Virus record (IMG/VR): IMGVR_UViG_3300025697_000023
Coordinates: 1-64,000 of that record
DNA length: 64,000 nt
Strand: one strand, 5' to 3'
From: a virus
Every line of letters starts with the position of its first letter. Within the stretch, counting starts at the first letter, position 1. A program made the translations under genes and the position numbers. The notes beneath the pieces were generated by a model. It made no database searches and had not been told where the DNA came from. It saw only the letters and a program-made list of their open reading frames with translations. Shown one piece after another: positions 45,772-54,977 of this stretch.

Positions 45772-46146
45772 ATGCACGAACTTTTAAAAGCAGCCTATGC
45801 TGAAGGGGCTAAAACTGCACTCATGGACGTAGGATATTCTCAAGATGATGCTTACCAAATGAGCGAGAAAGTTGCACAAGAACCTCGAGGCACTCTAGAG
45901 CGTGTAATGACTGGGGCCCCGGTAGGAGCATCCTTGGGAGTATTGGCAGGAGGCGCCCTAGGGTTAGGCCGTACTCCTATCATGCGTCGAGAATTAATGC
46001 GTCTCTTAAAACAAAAAGAAAGTGGGGGTCTTTGGAAGGCACTAACAGAAGTGGCTTCAAACCCTGCTAATAAAGATCAGATACGTAATTTGGCAATTCC
46101 CGGAGCCGTTGGTGGCGGAGCCATTGGCGCAATCAGCGGAACGTAA
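45772..46146 (+). CDS. Small protein with the LLKAAYAEG N-terminal module (124 aa)
   Basis: I start at the ATG at 45772 because the resulting N-terminus MHELLKAAYAEGAKTALMDVGY aligns with MENEILKVAYAEGCRLALLDAGY of the protein at 63001. The module is about 35 residues and helical. A Gly-rich hydrophobic stretch (GAPVGASLGVLAGGALGLG) follows, then a basic part and a Gly-rich end. A virion or membrane-entry role is possible. Function unknown. Confidence 0.65.
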   Translation: MHELLKAAYAEGAKTALMDVGYSQDDAYQMSEKVAQEPRGTLERVMTGAPVGASLGVLAGGALGLGRTPIMRRELMRLLKQKESGGLWKALTEVASNPANKDQIRNLAIPGAVGGGAIGAISGT

Positions 46147-46158
46147 ACGGAGGAAATC

Positions 46159-47292
46159 ATGGGAGTTTGTAAATGTGCATGTGTTCGCGGAATAACTCAC
46201 GAAATGATTCGTCAAGGTGTTGTTTCTTTTCCGACTGCTAAACATGCAGAAGAAGTAGCCGATGCTATTGCTGGCAATATGGAAATGGGCGGCGGCATGG
46301 AAGAGGAGGGATTACCCGAAGGCCTCGAAGAAGCCGGGGGAGGTCTCCCGGAAATCACCGGAGAGGAAGGTCTGTCTCCGGAAGAAGCCGCGGAAGTAAT
46401 GGATCAGATTGTCGAAGTAGCTGACAACATCGCAGAAAAGATCGGTTCCGATACTAGTAATACGGGACTTCAGAAAGCCGCGGCTACAGTGACCTACGAG
46501 ACAATGGCGCACGCCACTGCTCTCGATCTTATGGAAAAAGCTGCGGGACCCACCGACGTGACCGGAGATGGCCAACACCAGGAGCAGTTTGCGGATGGTG
46601 GAATGGCTGAGCAGGATATTCAGGATAATCCTTCTGCTGCAATAGTGGTTCCACAGGGAACTACCCAGTTCAGTACTGCTGAAGGAGAAATAGGAGCGGT
46701 AAAACCCCAGGATGAAATGCCTGGCGATGCTCCTCCCATTACTAATGAAGTTTCAAAGCTGTCTTCTATGACATCCCTATTGCGGAAGCTTTCTATGGAA
46801 GGGGACACGGCTACTGGAGACGGTACCCCTGGTGCCGGAACCGGTAAAGGTGATGGTAGACTCGATCTTGGAACTAATGTTGATATGGCCAAAGAGAAAG
46901 TAGTTCGTGCCCAGGGCTCTACAGCACAGGTACCGGTAGTTCCCGTGCCTACTAAGCCGAATCCTGCTGCAGCTGGGGTAACTGAGGGGAACAAGCCCAC
47001 GACGGATGTTCAGAAGGAAGGTTCAGCTGACGCTGCCGAGATAGCCAAGGTTGCTGCTGCTATTCTTGCCCATCCTGATAAGGACACAATCCTTGCCAAG
47101 CTCGGTAAGGAGCTGCCGCCCGAGTTCTTCGATAAGAAAGACGATAAGAAGGACGACAAGAAGGACGACAAGAAAGACGACAAAGCCGAGGCTAAGGCTG
47201 ACGATAAAAAAGAAGAGTCCAAGAAAGAAGAGACTGAGAAAGAAGCAGCCCTCTATGGTGCCCTTTCCAGGATTGCCGCAGCCAACCTCTAA
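46159..47292 (+). CDS. Acidic low-complexity virion-block protein (377 aa)
   Basis: GGAGG precedes the ATG. The N-terminus has MGVCKCACVRGITHEM, an odd three-Cys group. The bulk is Glu/Gly/Met- and Ala-rich, with a run of DKK/DDK repeats near residues 330-345 and K-[VTA]-A motifs (LQKAAATV, LMEKAAGP, IAKVAAAI, EKEAALYG). Such charged, disordered proteins can act as scaffolds or internal head fillers. No catalytic motif. Confidence 0.65.
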   Translation: MGVCKCACVRGITHEMIRQGVVSFPTAKHAEEVADAIAGNMEMGGGMEEEGLPEGLEEAGGGLPEITGEEGLSPEEAAEVMDQIVEVADNIAEKIGSDTSNTGLQKAAATVTYETMAHATALDLMEKAAGPTDVTGDGQHQEQFADGGMAEQDIQDNPSAAIVVPQGTTQFSTAEGEIGAVKPQDEMPGDAPPITNEVSKLSSMTSLLRKLSMEGDTATGDGTPGAGTGKGDGRLDLGTNVDMAKEKVVRAQGSTAQVPVVPVPTKPNPAAAGVTEGNKPTTDVQKEGSADAAEIAKVAAAILAHPDKDTILAKLGKELPPEFFDKKDDKKDDKKDDKKDDKAEAKADDKKEESKKEETEKEAALYGALSRIAAANL

Positions 47293-47362
47293 AATCCTTT
47301 CTTTAATCTAAATTCGTACGTATACTTGTTGGCAGTTACTTTACCATAAGGAAGGTACGATT

Positions 47363-50008
47363 ATGCCCCAGCAATTCGGCCAGTCACAGTCGCCAGAAGT
47401 ACAGAGCTATGGACAGGCACCGCCCCAAGAGCAGGCGGAACAGATGTTCAAAGATCAATTTACTCAGTCGGCTTATTCTGTACTGTATGCAAAGTTCCCG
47501 GATATGGTTCCGGTAGTAGTTACCTTTAAGATATTGAAGGCAGACGCCCAAGAAGGAGACGCTGTTGGCGCCTTTATTGTATTGCATGAAAATGAGCCCA
47601 TCTATATTCCAGTGATTATGACCTCCGGGGAATTGAAGCCCATGGACATAGTCTATTACAAGAAGCTGAATATTTTTCTTCCTCTTTCCAGTCAATGGCT
47701 AGATGAGGTTTCAAAGATGAACCTTGATGAGATGGGAGAAGGAACGGAAGTACCTCCGGGGGTTTCATCTGACGTAGATCTATCCAAAATTATAATTCCT
47801 CCTGGATCTTCCACTGGACGTTATGGTTACGCGAGTGCTTCTGACGAATTGGATCATGGCGCAAAGGTGATGTTTAAAGAAGCTCTTGATTCCCATCAGG
47901 AAATTCCTAACGACCAGTTTCTTACGCTCATCCGAACCGGCCCTAGAGTTATGCTGGATGGACTGAAGCTTGCTTTCGAAAAACGTCCTTCACTCTTACA
48001 GAAATTGGCAGCACATTACGGCGTAAAGTCTCTCCAAGCTGCGTTTAAAGAAGGCTACCAACAGGTAAGTACGGAAAAGGTAGCTGCCGCAGGATTTATT
48101 AAGGTAGCAACAATAGATACCCCGGCAGCAGAGTTACAAGAACTATTCGGCGATAAGGCTGGTGCTGCTTTTTCAAGTATCACTAAGCAGGGGTATGCTG
48201 TACATGATTCCCGCGTAGGTATTACAAAGATAGCCGTTAAAGTAGAAAATAATATTCGTCTGGATTCTCCAGGTAATGAACCAGGCTTTCATAAACTTTT
48301 CTTTCTTGATGGCCCCCAGAAGAACTACTTTGTAGTTCCTAACCCGGTGGGAGTTTCTAGCCGATACCATAATGGTCCCTACGCTCGTTCGTCAAGGTTT
48401 CAAGACCACCGACAGTCTACTCCTTATATAGTGATTAGTACTGATGCTAAGGAAGCCTGGATTTGTGATGATGTTGCTGGTGAAAAAATCTTTGATAGCG
48501 CGGAAGTTACCGATAGTAAAATCGCCAAGATTTTAAAAGGAACCGGTGGCAGTACTCCCAAGGTTAACTCTTTCGGTTTTTTTATTCACCAAACTGACGG
48601 ACATATCGGTGCTACCGAACCCTTCGTTGTCGGGGAAGTTGTTACTGACGGAGACCAGACAAAGATACGTAGGCGTCATGGGGACGTCACTCTCATTATT
48701 GATAGTGACCCTACGCGTAAAAAAATTGATAAGGCAGGAAAAACTGGACTTATTTTTCTTCCCAAAAATTCCCAGTGGGTTTCCATTGTGGCTAATGTGG
48801 ATAAAGATTCTGAAAGTCCTGATAGTTCATGGGGTCCTAACTTTGAAAAGAACCGGAGAATTTCAGTAGTAAATGACCCCAAGCTTATTTCTCGTTGGAT
48901 GAATTCCAAGCTTCAAGAATCGGGGGCTCCTTCTGTGGTGGTTAAAAAGGCTGAGGCACACACCTGGTGGTTCTCGGATGTTCCTTCTCCTGTACCCGTG
49001 GAAGTCGCGCTTGATAAACTAGCCTCTGAAAATAATATTAGTGCTGCAGACGCTGCAGGTATCCTGCGGGATGCCCAGCGTAATGGGCAATCTTATTCCT
49101 TTATTCTTGGGTACAATGAGATGGCAAAACTGGGAACAGAGCTTGCTAAAGTAGCGCAGCCTCCTGCCGTTTCTCCGCAGGCAGCACCGCAACCACAAGG
49201 ACCGCCGCAGGGTCAACCGCAACCCCAAGACCCGGCCATGGCGGGACAGGATCCGGCAATGATGGGCCAAGACCCCGCTATGATGGGAATGGGGATGCCT
49301 CAGGAATCTCCAATCAATCCTGCGGAGTTAGCAATAGCTGAGATTACACAACAGCTGTCGCAGCAAAATGAAATGCAGCAACAGCAAACTCAGTCTCAAG
49401 TTGAACAACTGACTCAGCAGATGCAGATGCAGCAACAAGCCAACGACATGGTTGTGTCCGTACTAGAAGGAATTCAGCAACGAACCTCGGAGATTTCGAA
49501 TGCTAGTGGGGGTCAAATTCCTGCAGAAGCTATGGAGTCCCCCATGGCCGCGGGACAGTTACTTGCTCCTACTCCTGGGCCTAATGAAATGCCTCCTCCG
49601 ACACCCTTCATGGATACAGAGGAATCTTTTAACCCTGAAACTGTAGCGAATCAAATCAATCCCGAGATGGTTGATATGGTAGAGGATTTTCAGGGACAGG
49701 ACATCTTTGATGCGGGAGCAGTTGGTATGCTTTCTTCGGCGCCTGTTTTACAAGAAGTCATATCTTCTTATGTGCCTAATCTCGAGAAGAGCCTTGATAA
49801 TCTTGGACGGATTCTCTTGACGCTATGGCTACAGGAAAAAGACTCAAAAGAACAGCTGGGAGATGAAGTGTTTGTAACTCTTGAAGATAAACTTCGGACA
49901 GTTTTCAAGAGTATGGGTGACGTTATTCTGAGTATTAATCAGAATGCAATTACTCCTCAGTCAGATGCAGAACAACAACTTGATATGGTAAGTGGCCCGC
50001 AGGCCTAG
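47363..50008 (+). CDS. Large unknown virion-block protein (881 aa)
   Basis: AAGGAAGGT precedes the ATG. The N-terminal part has a Gln/Pro-rich start and a folded region (VPVVVTFKILKADAQEGDAV, PIYIPVIMTSGELKP). The middle has several K-[VIL]-A motifs (LLQKLAAHY, STEKVAAAG, FIKVATI, ITKIAVKV). Residues ~605-650 are Pro/Gln/Met/Gly-rich, including repeats of QDPAMMG, followed by a Gln-rich coiled coil and an acidic helical end. The size and composition suit a structural or internal virion protein. I do not recognise the family. Confidence 0.7.
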   Translation: MPQQFGQSQSPEVQSYGQAPPQEQAEQMFKDQFTQSAYSVLYAKFPDMVPVVVTFKILKADAQEGDAVGAFIVLHENEPIYIPVIMTSGELKPMDIVYYKKLNIFLPLSSQWLDEVSKMNLDEMGEGTEVPPGVSSDVDLSKIIIPPGSSTGRYGYASASDELDHGAKVMFKEALDSHQEIPNDQFLTLIRTGPRVMLDGLKLAFEKRPSLLQKLAAHYGVKSLQAAFKEGYQQVSTEKVAAAGFIKVATIDTPAAELQELFGDKAGAAFSSITKQGYAVHDSRVGITKIAVKVENNIRLDSPGNEPGFHKLFFLDGPQKNYFVVPNPVGVSSRYHNGPYARSSRFQDHRQSTPYIVISTDAKEAWICDDVAGEKIFDSAEVTDSKIAKILKGTGGSTPKVNSFGFFIHQTDGHIGATEPFVVGEVVTDGDQTKIRRRHGDVTLIIDSDPTRKKIDKAGKTGLIFLPKNSQWVSIVANVDKDSESPDSSWGPNFEKNRRISVVNDPKLISRWMNSKLQESGAPSVVVKKAEAHTWWFSDVPSPVPVEVALDKLASENNISAADAAGILRDAQRNGQSYSFILGYNEMAKLGTELAKVAQPPAVSPQAAPQPQGPPQGQPQPQDPAMAGQDPAMMGQDPAMMGMGMPQESPINPAELAIAEITQQLSQQNEMQQQQTQSQVEQLTQQMQMQQQANDMVVSVLEGIQQRTSEISNASGGQIPAEAMESPMAAGQLLAPTPGPNEMPPPTPFMDTEESFNPETVANQINPEMVDMVEDFQGQDIFDAGAVGMLSSAPVLQEVISSYVPNLEKSLDNLGRILLTLWLQEKDSKEQLGDEVFVTLEDKLRTVFKSMGDVILSINQNAITPQSDAEQQLDMVSGPQA

Positions 50009-50011
50009 GGT

Positions 50012-50734
50012 ATGGATGACTGCCGCCCAGATCGTCGTTGGAAACGCGTAGAGGAGGCACTAGGAACAAAAACTCCTCCTGCTTCGGACTCATTACGTCG
50101 TATCTATACCCTCTGCTTAAACCCCTTAGAAAAAGCACGAGAAGATTTGACCTATGAAGAAGAGACGATACAACAAGCCATCGATATTATCAGGATAACT
50201 GAGGACCGCCATACTTTGATGCTTTTTTTTATGTGTGGAGCTACTAACGAGGAGATTTCCAAGAGTCTTTATATTTCTATGGATGCTGTTATACTTGTAC
50301 AGCAACTTATTTTTGATCGACAAGAATTTCGTAATAAATTGGAGCAACGACGTTACATTCGGGAATACGCGGAACAACTCTCTGAGGATGATAAAGATCT
50401 ACTAGAAGCAGGGGTTGTATTAGGTCCGGGGTACCTCGTTGCTTTTTTTCGACAGGGACATGAGGACATTGACGTGGATGAAAAAAGATATGGTAAACTC
50501 CTGTTAGAGCAGGCAGCACATAAAGGACTTGTAGCCAGAGGTAATCCTATAACATCTCGAGCATCTCAGTTTTCAAAGTCCTGGTCTAAAGATGCAGTAG
50601 GAATGCTTATGAATTCAGATAAACTTGGGTTTGAAAGCGGAGTTTCTGACCGTGCTCAGGCGCTCTTAGCTGAAGAAGATACTACACAAACCCTGGAAGA
50701 AGCCGGATTGACTATTGATGATATCCACCACTAA
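50012..50734 (+). CDS. Unknown helical protein with a helix-turn-helix-like segment (240 aa)
   Basis: The segment LFFMCGATNEEISKSLYISMDAVILVQQL near residue 70 resembles a LuxR/sigma-4-type helix-turn-helix. DRRWKRVEEAL and RQEFRNKLEQRRYIREYAEQL are charged helices. It could be a DNA-binding regulator, or a structural protein with a similar helical pair; both neighbours are virion-type genes. It begins four bases after the preceding stop, without a strong ribosome site. Confidence 0.6.
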   Translation: MDDCRPDRRWKRVEEALGTKTPPASDSLRRIYTLCLNPLEKAREDLTYEEETIQQAIDIIRITEDRHTLMLFFMCGATNEEISKSLYISMDAVILVQQLIFDRQEFRNKLEQRRYIREYAEQLSEDDKDLLEAGVVLGPGYLVAFFRQGHEDIDVDEKRYGKLLLEQAAHKGLVARGNPITSRASQFSKSWSKDAVGMLMNSDKLGFESGVSDRAQALLAEEDTTQTLEEAGLTIDDIHH

Positions 50735-50744
50735 GAGGTAAGCC

Positions 50745-51548
50745 ATGTGGACACGAAAAGATTTTGAAAGAGAATCCCTGCAGATTGCTAAAGAATTTAC
50801 AGAATCTAAAGGCGTAGAGTCTATCAACAAGATAGCTACCGAGGTTGCTCGCAGTAACAACCTTGATCCTGAGGGTATCCGAATTCTTGTACGGCTTACT
50901 AATGTTGATGCAGTTAACGAACATTTTTCAAAGGCCGCGGGAGATGACCGGATCATTGAGTTTGAGACTGGAGATCCTGAAATAGTTATCCAAGCACTAC
51001 ACAACGAAGCGGAAGAGAAGATAGCGGCGGTATCTCTCCCGCAGGGATATAACCAACTCGAAGATTACTGGCTTGATATTTCCACAGAAGCTATCCCTGA
51101 AATAGAAAAGGTTGCGGCTGCACCGGAGCCTGAAAAACTACCCCCACGACATGAAGTAATACTCCTGCTAAAACAAGCCGAAGAAAAATTCGGTATGGAA
51201 TTACTCCAGTCAGAGATGTCCTGGGTAGGTACGATGGAAGAGTGTGCACAGAGTACACGTACTTTGGGTACCGTAAAAATGGCAGAGGCGCTCGAAAAAG
51301 ACGCGATTGCAACGGCTGGAACAGAAATTCTTCCTGAACTACATATGCTTGCGAAACTTACTGGGCGTGAGTTTAACTTAACAACGGAAAAAACAGCTTC
51401 AATTCTGGATAAACATCTTGCTGTTCCATCTGACAGACATCGTCCTATAATATATAAGCTAGCGAAAGCCAGTGTAGCTCGTGCAAAACGCAATGAAAAT
51501 AAAAAGTGTCTGGAATTTGTTCGAGAGAAACTATCGAGTTTAAGCTGA
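50745..51548 (+). CDS. Unknown virion-block protein (267 aa)
   Basis: The start follows AAGAGGTAAGCC. Helical and charged, with motifs INKIATEVARS, EIEKVAAAPE, LTTEKTASIL and IYKLAKASVARA. These match the recurring K-x-A motif of this block. The C-terminus overlaps the next start by one base. No family is recognised; virion component or internal protein is inferred from motif and position. Confidence 0.6.
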   Translation: MWTRKDFERESLQIAKEFTESKGVESINKIATEVARSNNLDPEGIRILVRLTNVDAVNEHFSKAAGDDRIIEFETGDPEIVIQALHNEAEEKIAAVSLPQGYNQLEDYWLDISTEAIPEIEKVAAAPEPEKLPPRHEVILLLKQAEEKFGMELLQSEMSWVGTMEECAQSTRTLGTVKMAEALEKDAIATAGTEILPELHMLAKLTGREFNLTTEKTASILDKHLAVPSDRHRPIIYKLAKASVARAKRNENKKCLEFVREKLSSLS

Positions 51549-52201
51549 TGGCCAAAGGAGCAATAGAGAAGCTGATAAAACTTATGGCTAAACACCCAGT
51601 AGCTACGGCTGCTGCAGGAGGAACCGCGGTAGTTGCGTGGCCCGATGCAAAACGAAATGCGCAAAAGGTTGAGTACGAGATAAGGAGTAACCGAATGGGA
51701 TCACCGCATGGTAAATATGTATACGCTGAACTAGACGACTTCGAAGCTCGTAAACAGTTTGCAAATGAAAAATTGGCGTTTATAAAGTCCGCAGGAGGAG
51801 AATTTAGTGGCGCATATCCTACTGCTGCTGGGGGATTCTTCGGCGGAGTCGGGTCTGAGACTGCTAAGTCTGGTATTGGGGCTATAGGAAAACTTATTAA
51901 AGGTGTTGCAAGATCTATTCAAAATAAAATGGTTTTTGATAAAGAGCGTCAGGATCTCTTGGGTGAAATAATTAATAATGATCCTATCGTCTCCGTATTT
52001 GAACAGGAAACTCCTGGGGTTACTTCAAAGGCATACGAAACTATGACCCGGTTTGCCCCGACTCTTAGTAGAGACCCTAATATTGCTACGTCATTTTTAC
52101 GTGAGGCTGCCCAGACTGGTGGAGCCCTTAACTATCAGACTGTAAAACATTTGGCGGATGCTGAAGCAGCAGTGAATACTGCGCTGGACGGGAAAGGATA
52201 G
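51548..52201 (+). CDS. Unknown protein with an N-terminal hydrophobic segment (217 aa)
   Basis: Start at the ATG at 51548, overlapping the TGA before it; an in-frame ATG 14 codons upstream lies inside the previous gene. AKHPVATAAAGGTAVVAWPD at residues ~17-36 is a possible membrane segment and resembles HPIKATAMGGLIYG in the 45133 protein. Later there is NEKLAFIKSAGGEF and a Gly-rich stretch. Probably a virion or entry protein; function unknown. Confidence 0.6.
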   Translation: MAKGAIEKLIKLMAKHPVATAAAGGTAVVAWPDAKRNAQKVEYEIRSNRMGSPHGKYVYAELDDFEARKQFANEKLAFIKSAGGEFSGAYPTAAGGFFGGVGSETAKSGIGAIGKLIKGVARSIQNKMVFDKERQDLLGEIINNDPIVSVFEQETPGVTSKAYETMTRFAPTLSRDPNIATSFLREAAQTGGALNYQTVKHLADAEAAVNTALDGKG

Positions 52202-52204
52202 ATC

Positions 52205-52420
52205 ATGGACTACAAGACACTTGATGCTTTAATTCCAGAGTCAGTAAAAACTGCAATCCGGTCACATCAAACACTGAAGGTTGCCAAAGTAGTTACGGGC
52301 ATTGAAGACCCTAGCTTTGCCAGCATAGCTAACTATCTTGGAACCAAGATTGCAGCTCGGCACGCTAAGTGGGGATCTATTGCTGATGGACTGTTGGCGC
52401 TCAATAAACTAAGGAAATAA
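52205..52420 (+). CDS. Small unknown protein (71 aa)
   Basis: AAAGGA precedes the ATG. The sequence is helical with LKVAKVVTG and GTKIAARHAK, the recurring motif of the block. It lies three bases from each neighbour in a run of small coupled genes before the maturation protease. Function unknown. Confidence 0.6.
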   Translation: MDYKTLDALIPESVKTAIRSHQTLKVAKVVTGIEDPSFASIANYLGTKIAARHAKWGSIADGLLALNKLRK

Positions 52421-52423
52421 GTC

Positions 52424-52834
52424 ATGATTCATTTAGCGTTGAATCTCTCGGAGACGATACATAACCTGAAGGGGCTTGATTACCTTTCTGTAAAGGTGGC
52501 CTCGGAACAAGATACTCATTTTTCGCAGGACCTTGTTCAGAAATCTGCGTATGAACTCTACAGTGTAATTCGTAAGGAAGCTTCGGAGCGCTTTGTACGA
52601 AATGGTCCGGGGTGTGATCGAGTAGTGGCTTTTCTAAAAGAGGCTGCGCGACTACTTAATAAAGATGCAATTACAGGCGAAATGCAGATTAAATTAGCAG
52701 CCGCAGTCGTGTTAGATGAGAGCTACGGGCGCCTTATTAAGAACGCCAGGGATGAAAAGACTCGGCAAAACTTTACGGAACAGCAAGCTTATGGTCGTGA
52801 GTTTTTTCTTGAACTGGTCAGTGAGGTAATTTAG
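52424..52834 (+). CDS. Unknown helical protein before the maturation protease (136 aa)
   Basis: AAGGA precedes the ATG. Motifs include SVKVASEQD, VQKSAYEL, IRKEASERF, FLKEAARLL and IKLAAAVV, spread almost evenly along the chain. It ends directly before the TTG start of the protease. A role as substrate, cofactor or inner scaffold of the prohead is possible by position only. Confidence 0.6.
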   Translation: MIHLALNLSETIHNLKGLDYLSVKVASEQDTHFSQDLVQKSAYELYSVIRKEASERFVRNGPGCDRVVAFLKEAARLLNKDAITGEMQIKLAAAVVLDESYGRLIKNARDEKTRQNFTEQQAYGREFFLELVSEVI

Positions 52835-54904
52835 TTGCTCAAGATTGTACATCTTGATCCCTATTTTCCTACTGGAGAACTTACAGTACAGCCAGTACTT
52901 CTCTGGGCAAATGGTCGACCTTGTTATGAAGACATTACTAAGACTGCTAGTGTAGGCCGTGAATTTTTTAAGAGTATTACACCTGTTCCCGGTCATTCTT
53001 TTGTATATGTTCTGGCGGTAAGTTCCTGGGAAAGGTATGGAGAAAATCGTAACGGAGATGGTTTCCCAGAATTTCCATACAAAGAAGACAATAATCCCCC
53101 GGGAATTCTGCCCGGGGATGTACTTACTCAGCATTACAAATCTTTTGAAAAATACGGAAAGAACTACAGACACCACGTTAATTCTGATCCCAAGAAGGCC
53201 ATTGGCGATGTTGTAAAAGCTTTCTGGAATCCTGTAATGCACCGTGTTGAACTTCTTGTTGACCTGATTAATGAGAAAGCTCCGGACTTGGCAGAACGTA
53301 TAGGCGCCGGAGAATTCCCTCCGGTTTCTATGGGAACCAAGGTTCCGTATGATGTTTGTAATATATGCCTGAACCGCGCTCCCACTCGTGCACATTACTG
53401 TACTCATCTCAAATTCCAGATGCGAGAAATCGTTGAGGGTAAAAAAGTAGCGGCACTTAATCCTCGTCCCAGGTTCTTTGACCTCAGTTGGGTTTTTAGA
53501 GGCGCTGACCCTAATGCAGTCATGATGAAGAAGGTTGCTAACGAGCTACCGTATGAACTTATCAGTGGATTAGAAGCTGGTGAGTACCTCACAGAAATGG
53601 AATCAAATAAGCTCGCAGCCCATAAGCTCGCGGTAATCGATAAGATTGTACAGGGACTCCCAATTGATGCAAAAACTGAAGGTATTGACCCGCAAGAGTT
53701 AGCGACCTTACGTCAGATGCGGGACTTGATCTTGGCGGCAGGAAGTAGAGCCCCAACTATCCCGGATGATACTCTGGATACGTTGTCAGATTTTCCTCTT
53801 AAGAATGTGCTCTCTACTTCAGCAGCTTCAGGTATGTCTCTAAGTACTCCTGAACTTACAAAAATTCTGACGCGTAAGACTGACCCCGGTATCCGTCCTA
53901 CAGAAGAAGAGCTGGATAAGACGGTACTTATGCAGCGCCCAATCACAGAACTCTTTGAAGACATGCCTCAACTTTTGAAACAGATTGAGGACTCAGGGAC
54001 CTTTGATGTAGATGCTTCTAATGTAGACATGAAAGTTGCCTCTCTTCTTAAGCCCTATATGGAAAAACGTTCGGGGATAAGTGAGTATCTCAAGCGGCAG
54101 TTGGTTCCTGAAAAATATAGAACAGAAGCTCCGCTTACAACCCCGTTTACAATGACGGATCCTGCAACAGGACAAGGGTACAGTACTACTCGAGGAGCTG
54201 CTGTCCGTGCTCATGATGAGATAGCTAAACGTAATCTTTATAAAGTACTTGGCGGCGCTGCGCTTTTAGGTGGAGCATACGGTCTCATAGGTAAAGGACT
54301 TACCGCTCGGGGTATGGGAAAACTCAAACCCCTTGCAGCACTTACTCTCGGGGGGCTCGGGATGAGTCAATGGCCTGACATGGGTCCGCATTATATGACA
54401 GACCAGGGAGTACCTGTTCCTACTCTTACAGAGATTGCACCTTCTAAATACGCTTCTGCTAAATCTCTAGCTTTACCTTTACTAGGAACTTTGGGAGCAA
54501 TGACCGCAATGGGACATGATTATATGTCTCGTGTTGATAGGGGTATACCCATAGGACATCCAGCACTACCCGCTTCTCGTCGTGCATTGGATAACATAGA
54601 AGAATCAGTACATGAACATCCTATTATTTCTGCAGTACTAGGCACCCTTTTATTACGGCGCCTGGGAGGAACCAGGATGGCTCAAGGATTAAAAAAACAT
54701 ATTGGTGGCCCGGTACAGCGAGGCGCAATGGACGTACAACGTAGAGCAAGTGAGGCGCTTAAAGCTTTTTCAGGAGGAGAAGCAAAAATTTCTTCCTTGT
54801 TAGGATCAGATATAATTTTAAAGCCGACTGATACTGTCTTGCTTCCTACGGTTAATATGGATAAACTCGCAGAATACATCGGAGAAATAATAGTTGAAGG
54901 TTGA
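52835..54904 (+). CDS. Putative capsid maturation (prohead) protease with a membrane-like C-terminal extension
   Basis: 689 residues; TTG start directly after the previous stop with GAGGT upstream. The N-terminal ~200 residues have SSWERYGENRNGDGFP, NYRHHVNSDPKKAIGDVV (candidate catalytic His113/114), MHRVELLVDLINEKAP and GEFPPVSMGTK (candidate Ser165), then a Cys/His cluster CNICLNRAPTRAHYCTH. This order resembles herpes-type prohead proteases such as T4 gp21. The long C-terminal part is unusual: it has helical linkers and Gly-rich hydrophobic stretches near residues 470-515 and 545-565. It lies just before the scaffold-like and capsid genes, the usual place for this enzyme. It may cut at the recurring K-x-A motifs, which is inference. 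Confidence 0.65.
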   Translation: MLKIVHLDPYFPTGELTVQPVLLWANGRPCYEDITKTASVGREFFKSITPVPGHSFVYVLAVSSWERYGENRNGDGFPEFPYKEDNNPPGILPGDVLTQHYKSFEKYGKNYRHHVNSDPKKAIGDVVKAFWNPVMHRVELLVDLINEKAPDLAERIGAGEFPPVSMGTKVPYDVCNICLNRAPTRAHYCTHLKFQMREIVEGKKVAALNPRPRFFDLSWVFRGADPNAVMMKKVANELPYELISGLEAGEYLTEMESNKLAAHKLAVIDKIVQGLPIDAKTEGIDPQELATLRQMRDLILAAGSRAPTIPDDTLDTLSDFPLKNVLSTSAASGMSLSTPELTKILTRKTDPGIRPTEEELDKTVLMQRPITELFEDMPQLLKQIEDSGTFDVDASNVDMKVASLLKPYMEKRSGISEYLKRQLVPEKYRTEAPLTTPFTMTDPATGQGYSTTRGAAVRAHDEIAKRNLYKVLGGAALLGGAYGLIGKGLTARGMGKLKPLAALTLGGLGMSQWPDMGPHYMTDQGVPVPTLTEIAPSKYASAKSLALPLLGTLGAMTAMGHDYMSRVDRGIPIGHPALPASRRALDNIEESVHEHPIISAVLGTLLLRRLGGTRMAQGLKKHIGGPVQRGAMDVQRRASEALKAFSGGEAKISSLLGSDIILKPTDTVLLPTVNMDKLAEYIGEIIVEG

Positions 54905-54922
54905 AACAAACGTTACTTGTGA

Positions 54923-54943
54923 AATAGGAAATCGCGTCCTATT
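54923..54943 (+). promoter_or_regulatory. Hairpin between the protease and scaffold-like genes
   Basis: AATAGGA and TCCTATT enclose a seven-base loop in the 73-base gap. No T-run follows, so it is not a standard terminator. It may mark RNA processing or stabilise the capsid-gene message. Confidence 0.35.
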
Positions 54944-54977
54944 ATTGGAAGCGAAACTTACTCGGAAGAGGTGAGTA

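Noticed and set aside
52712-53407. Leftward ORF of 231 codons opposite the maturation protease
   Set aside because: Shadow of strongly supported rightward genes; composition is not protein-like and no start signal is present.
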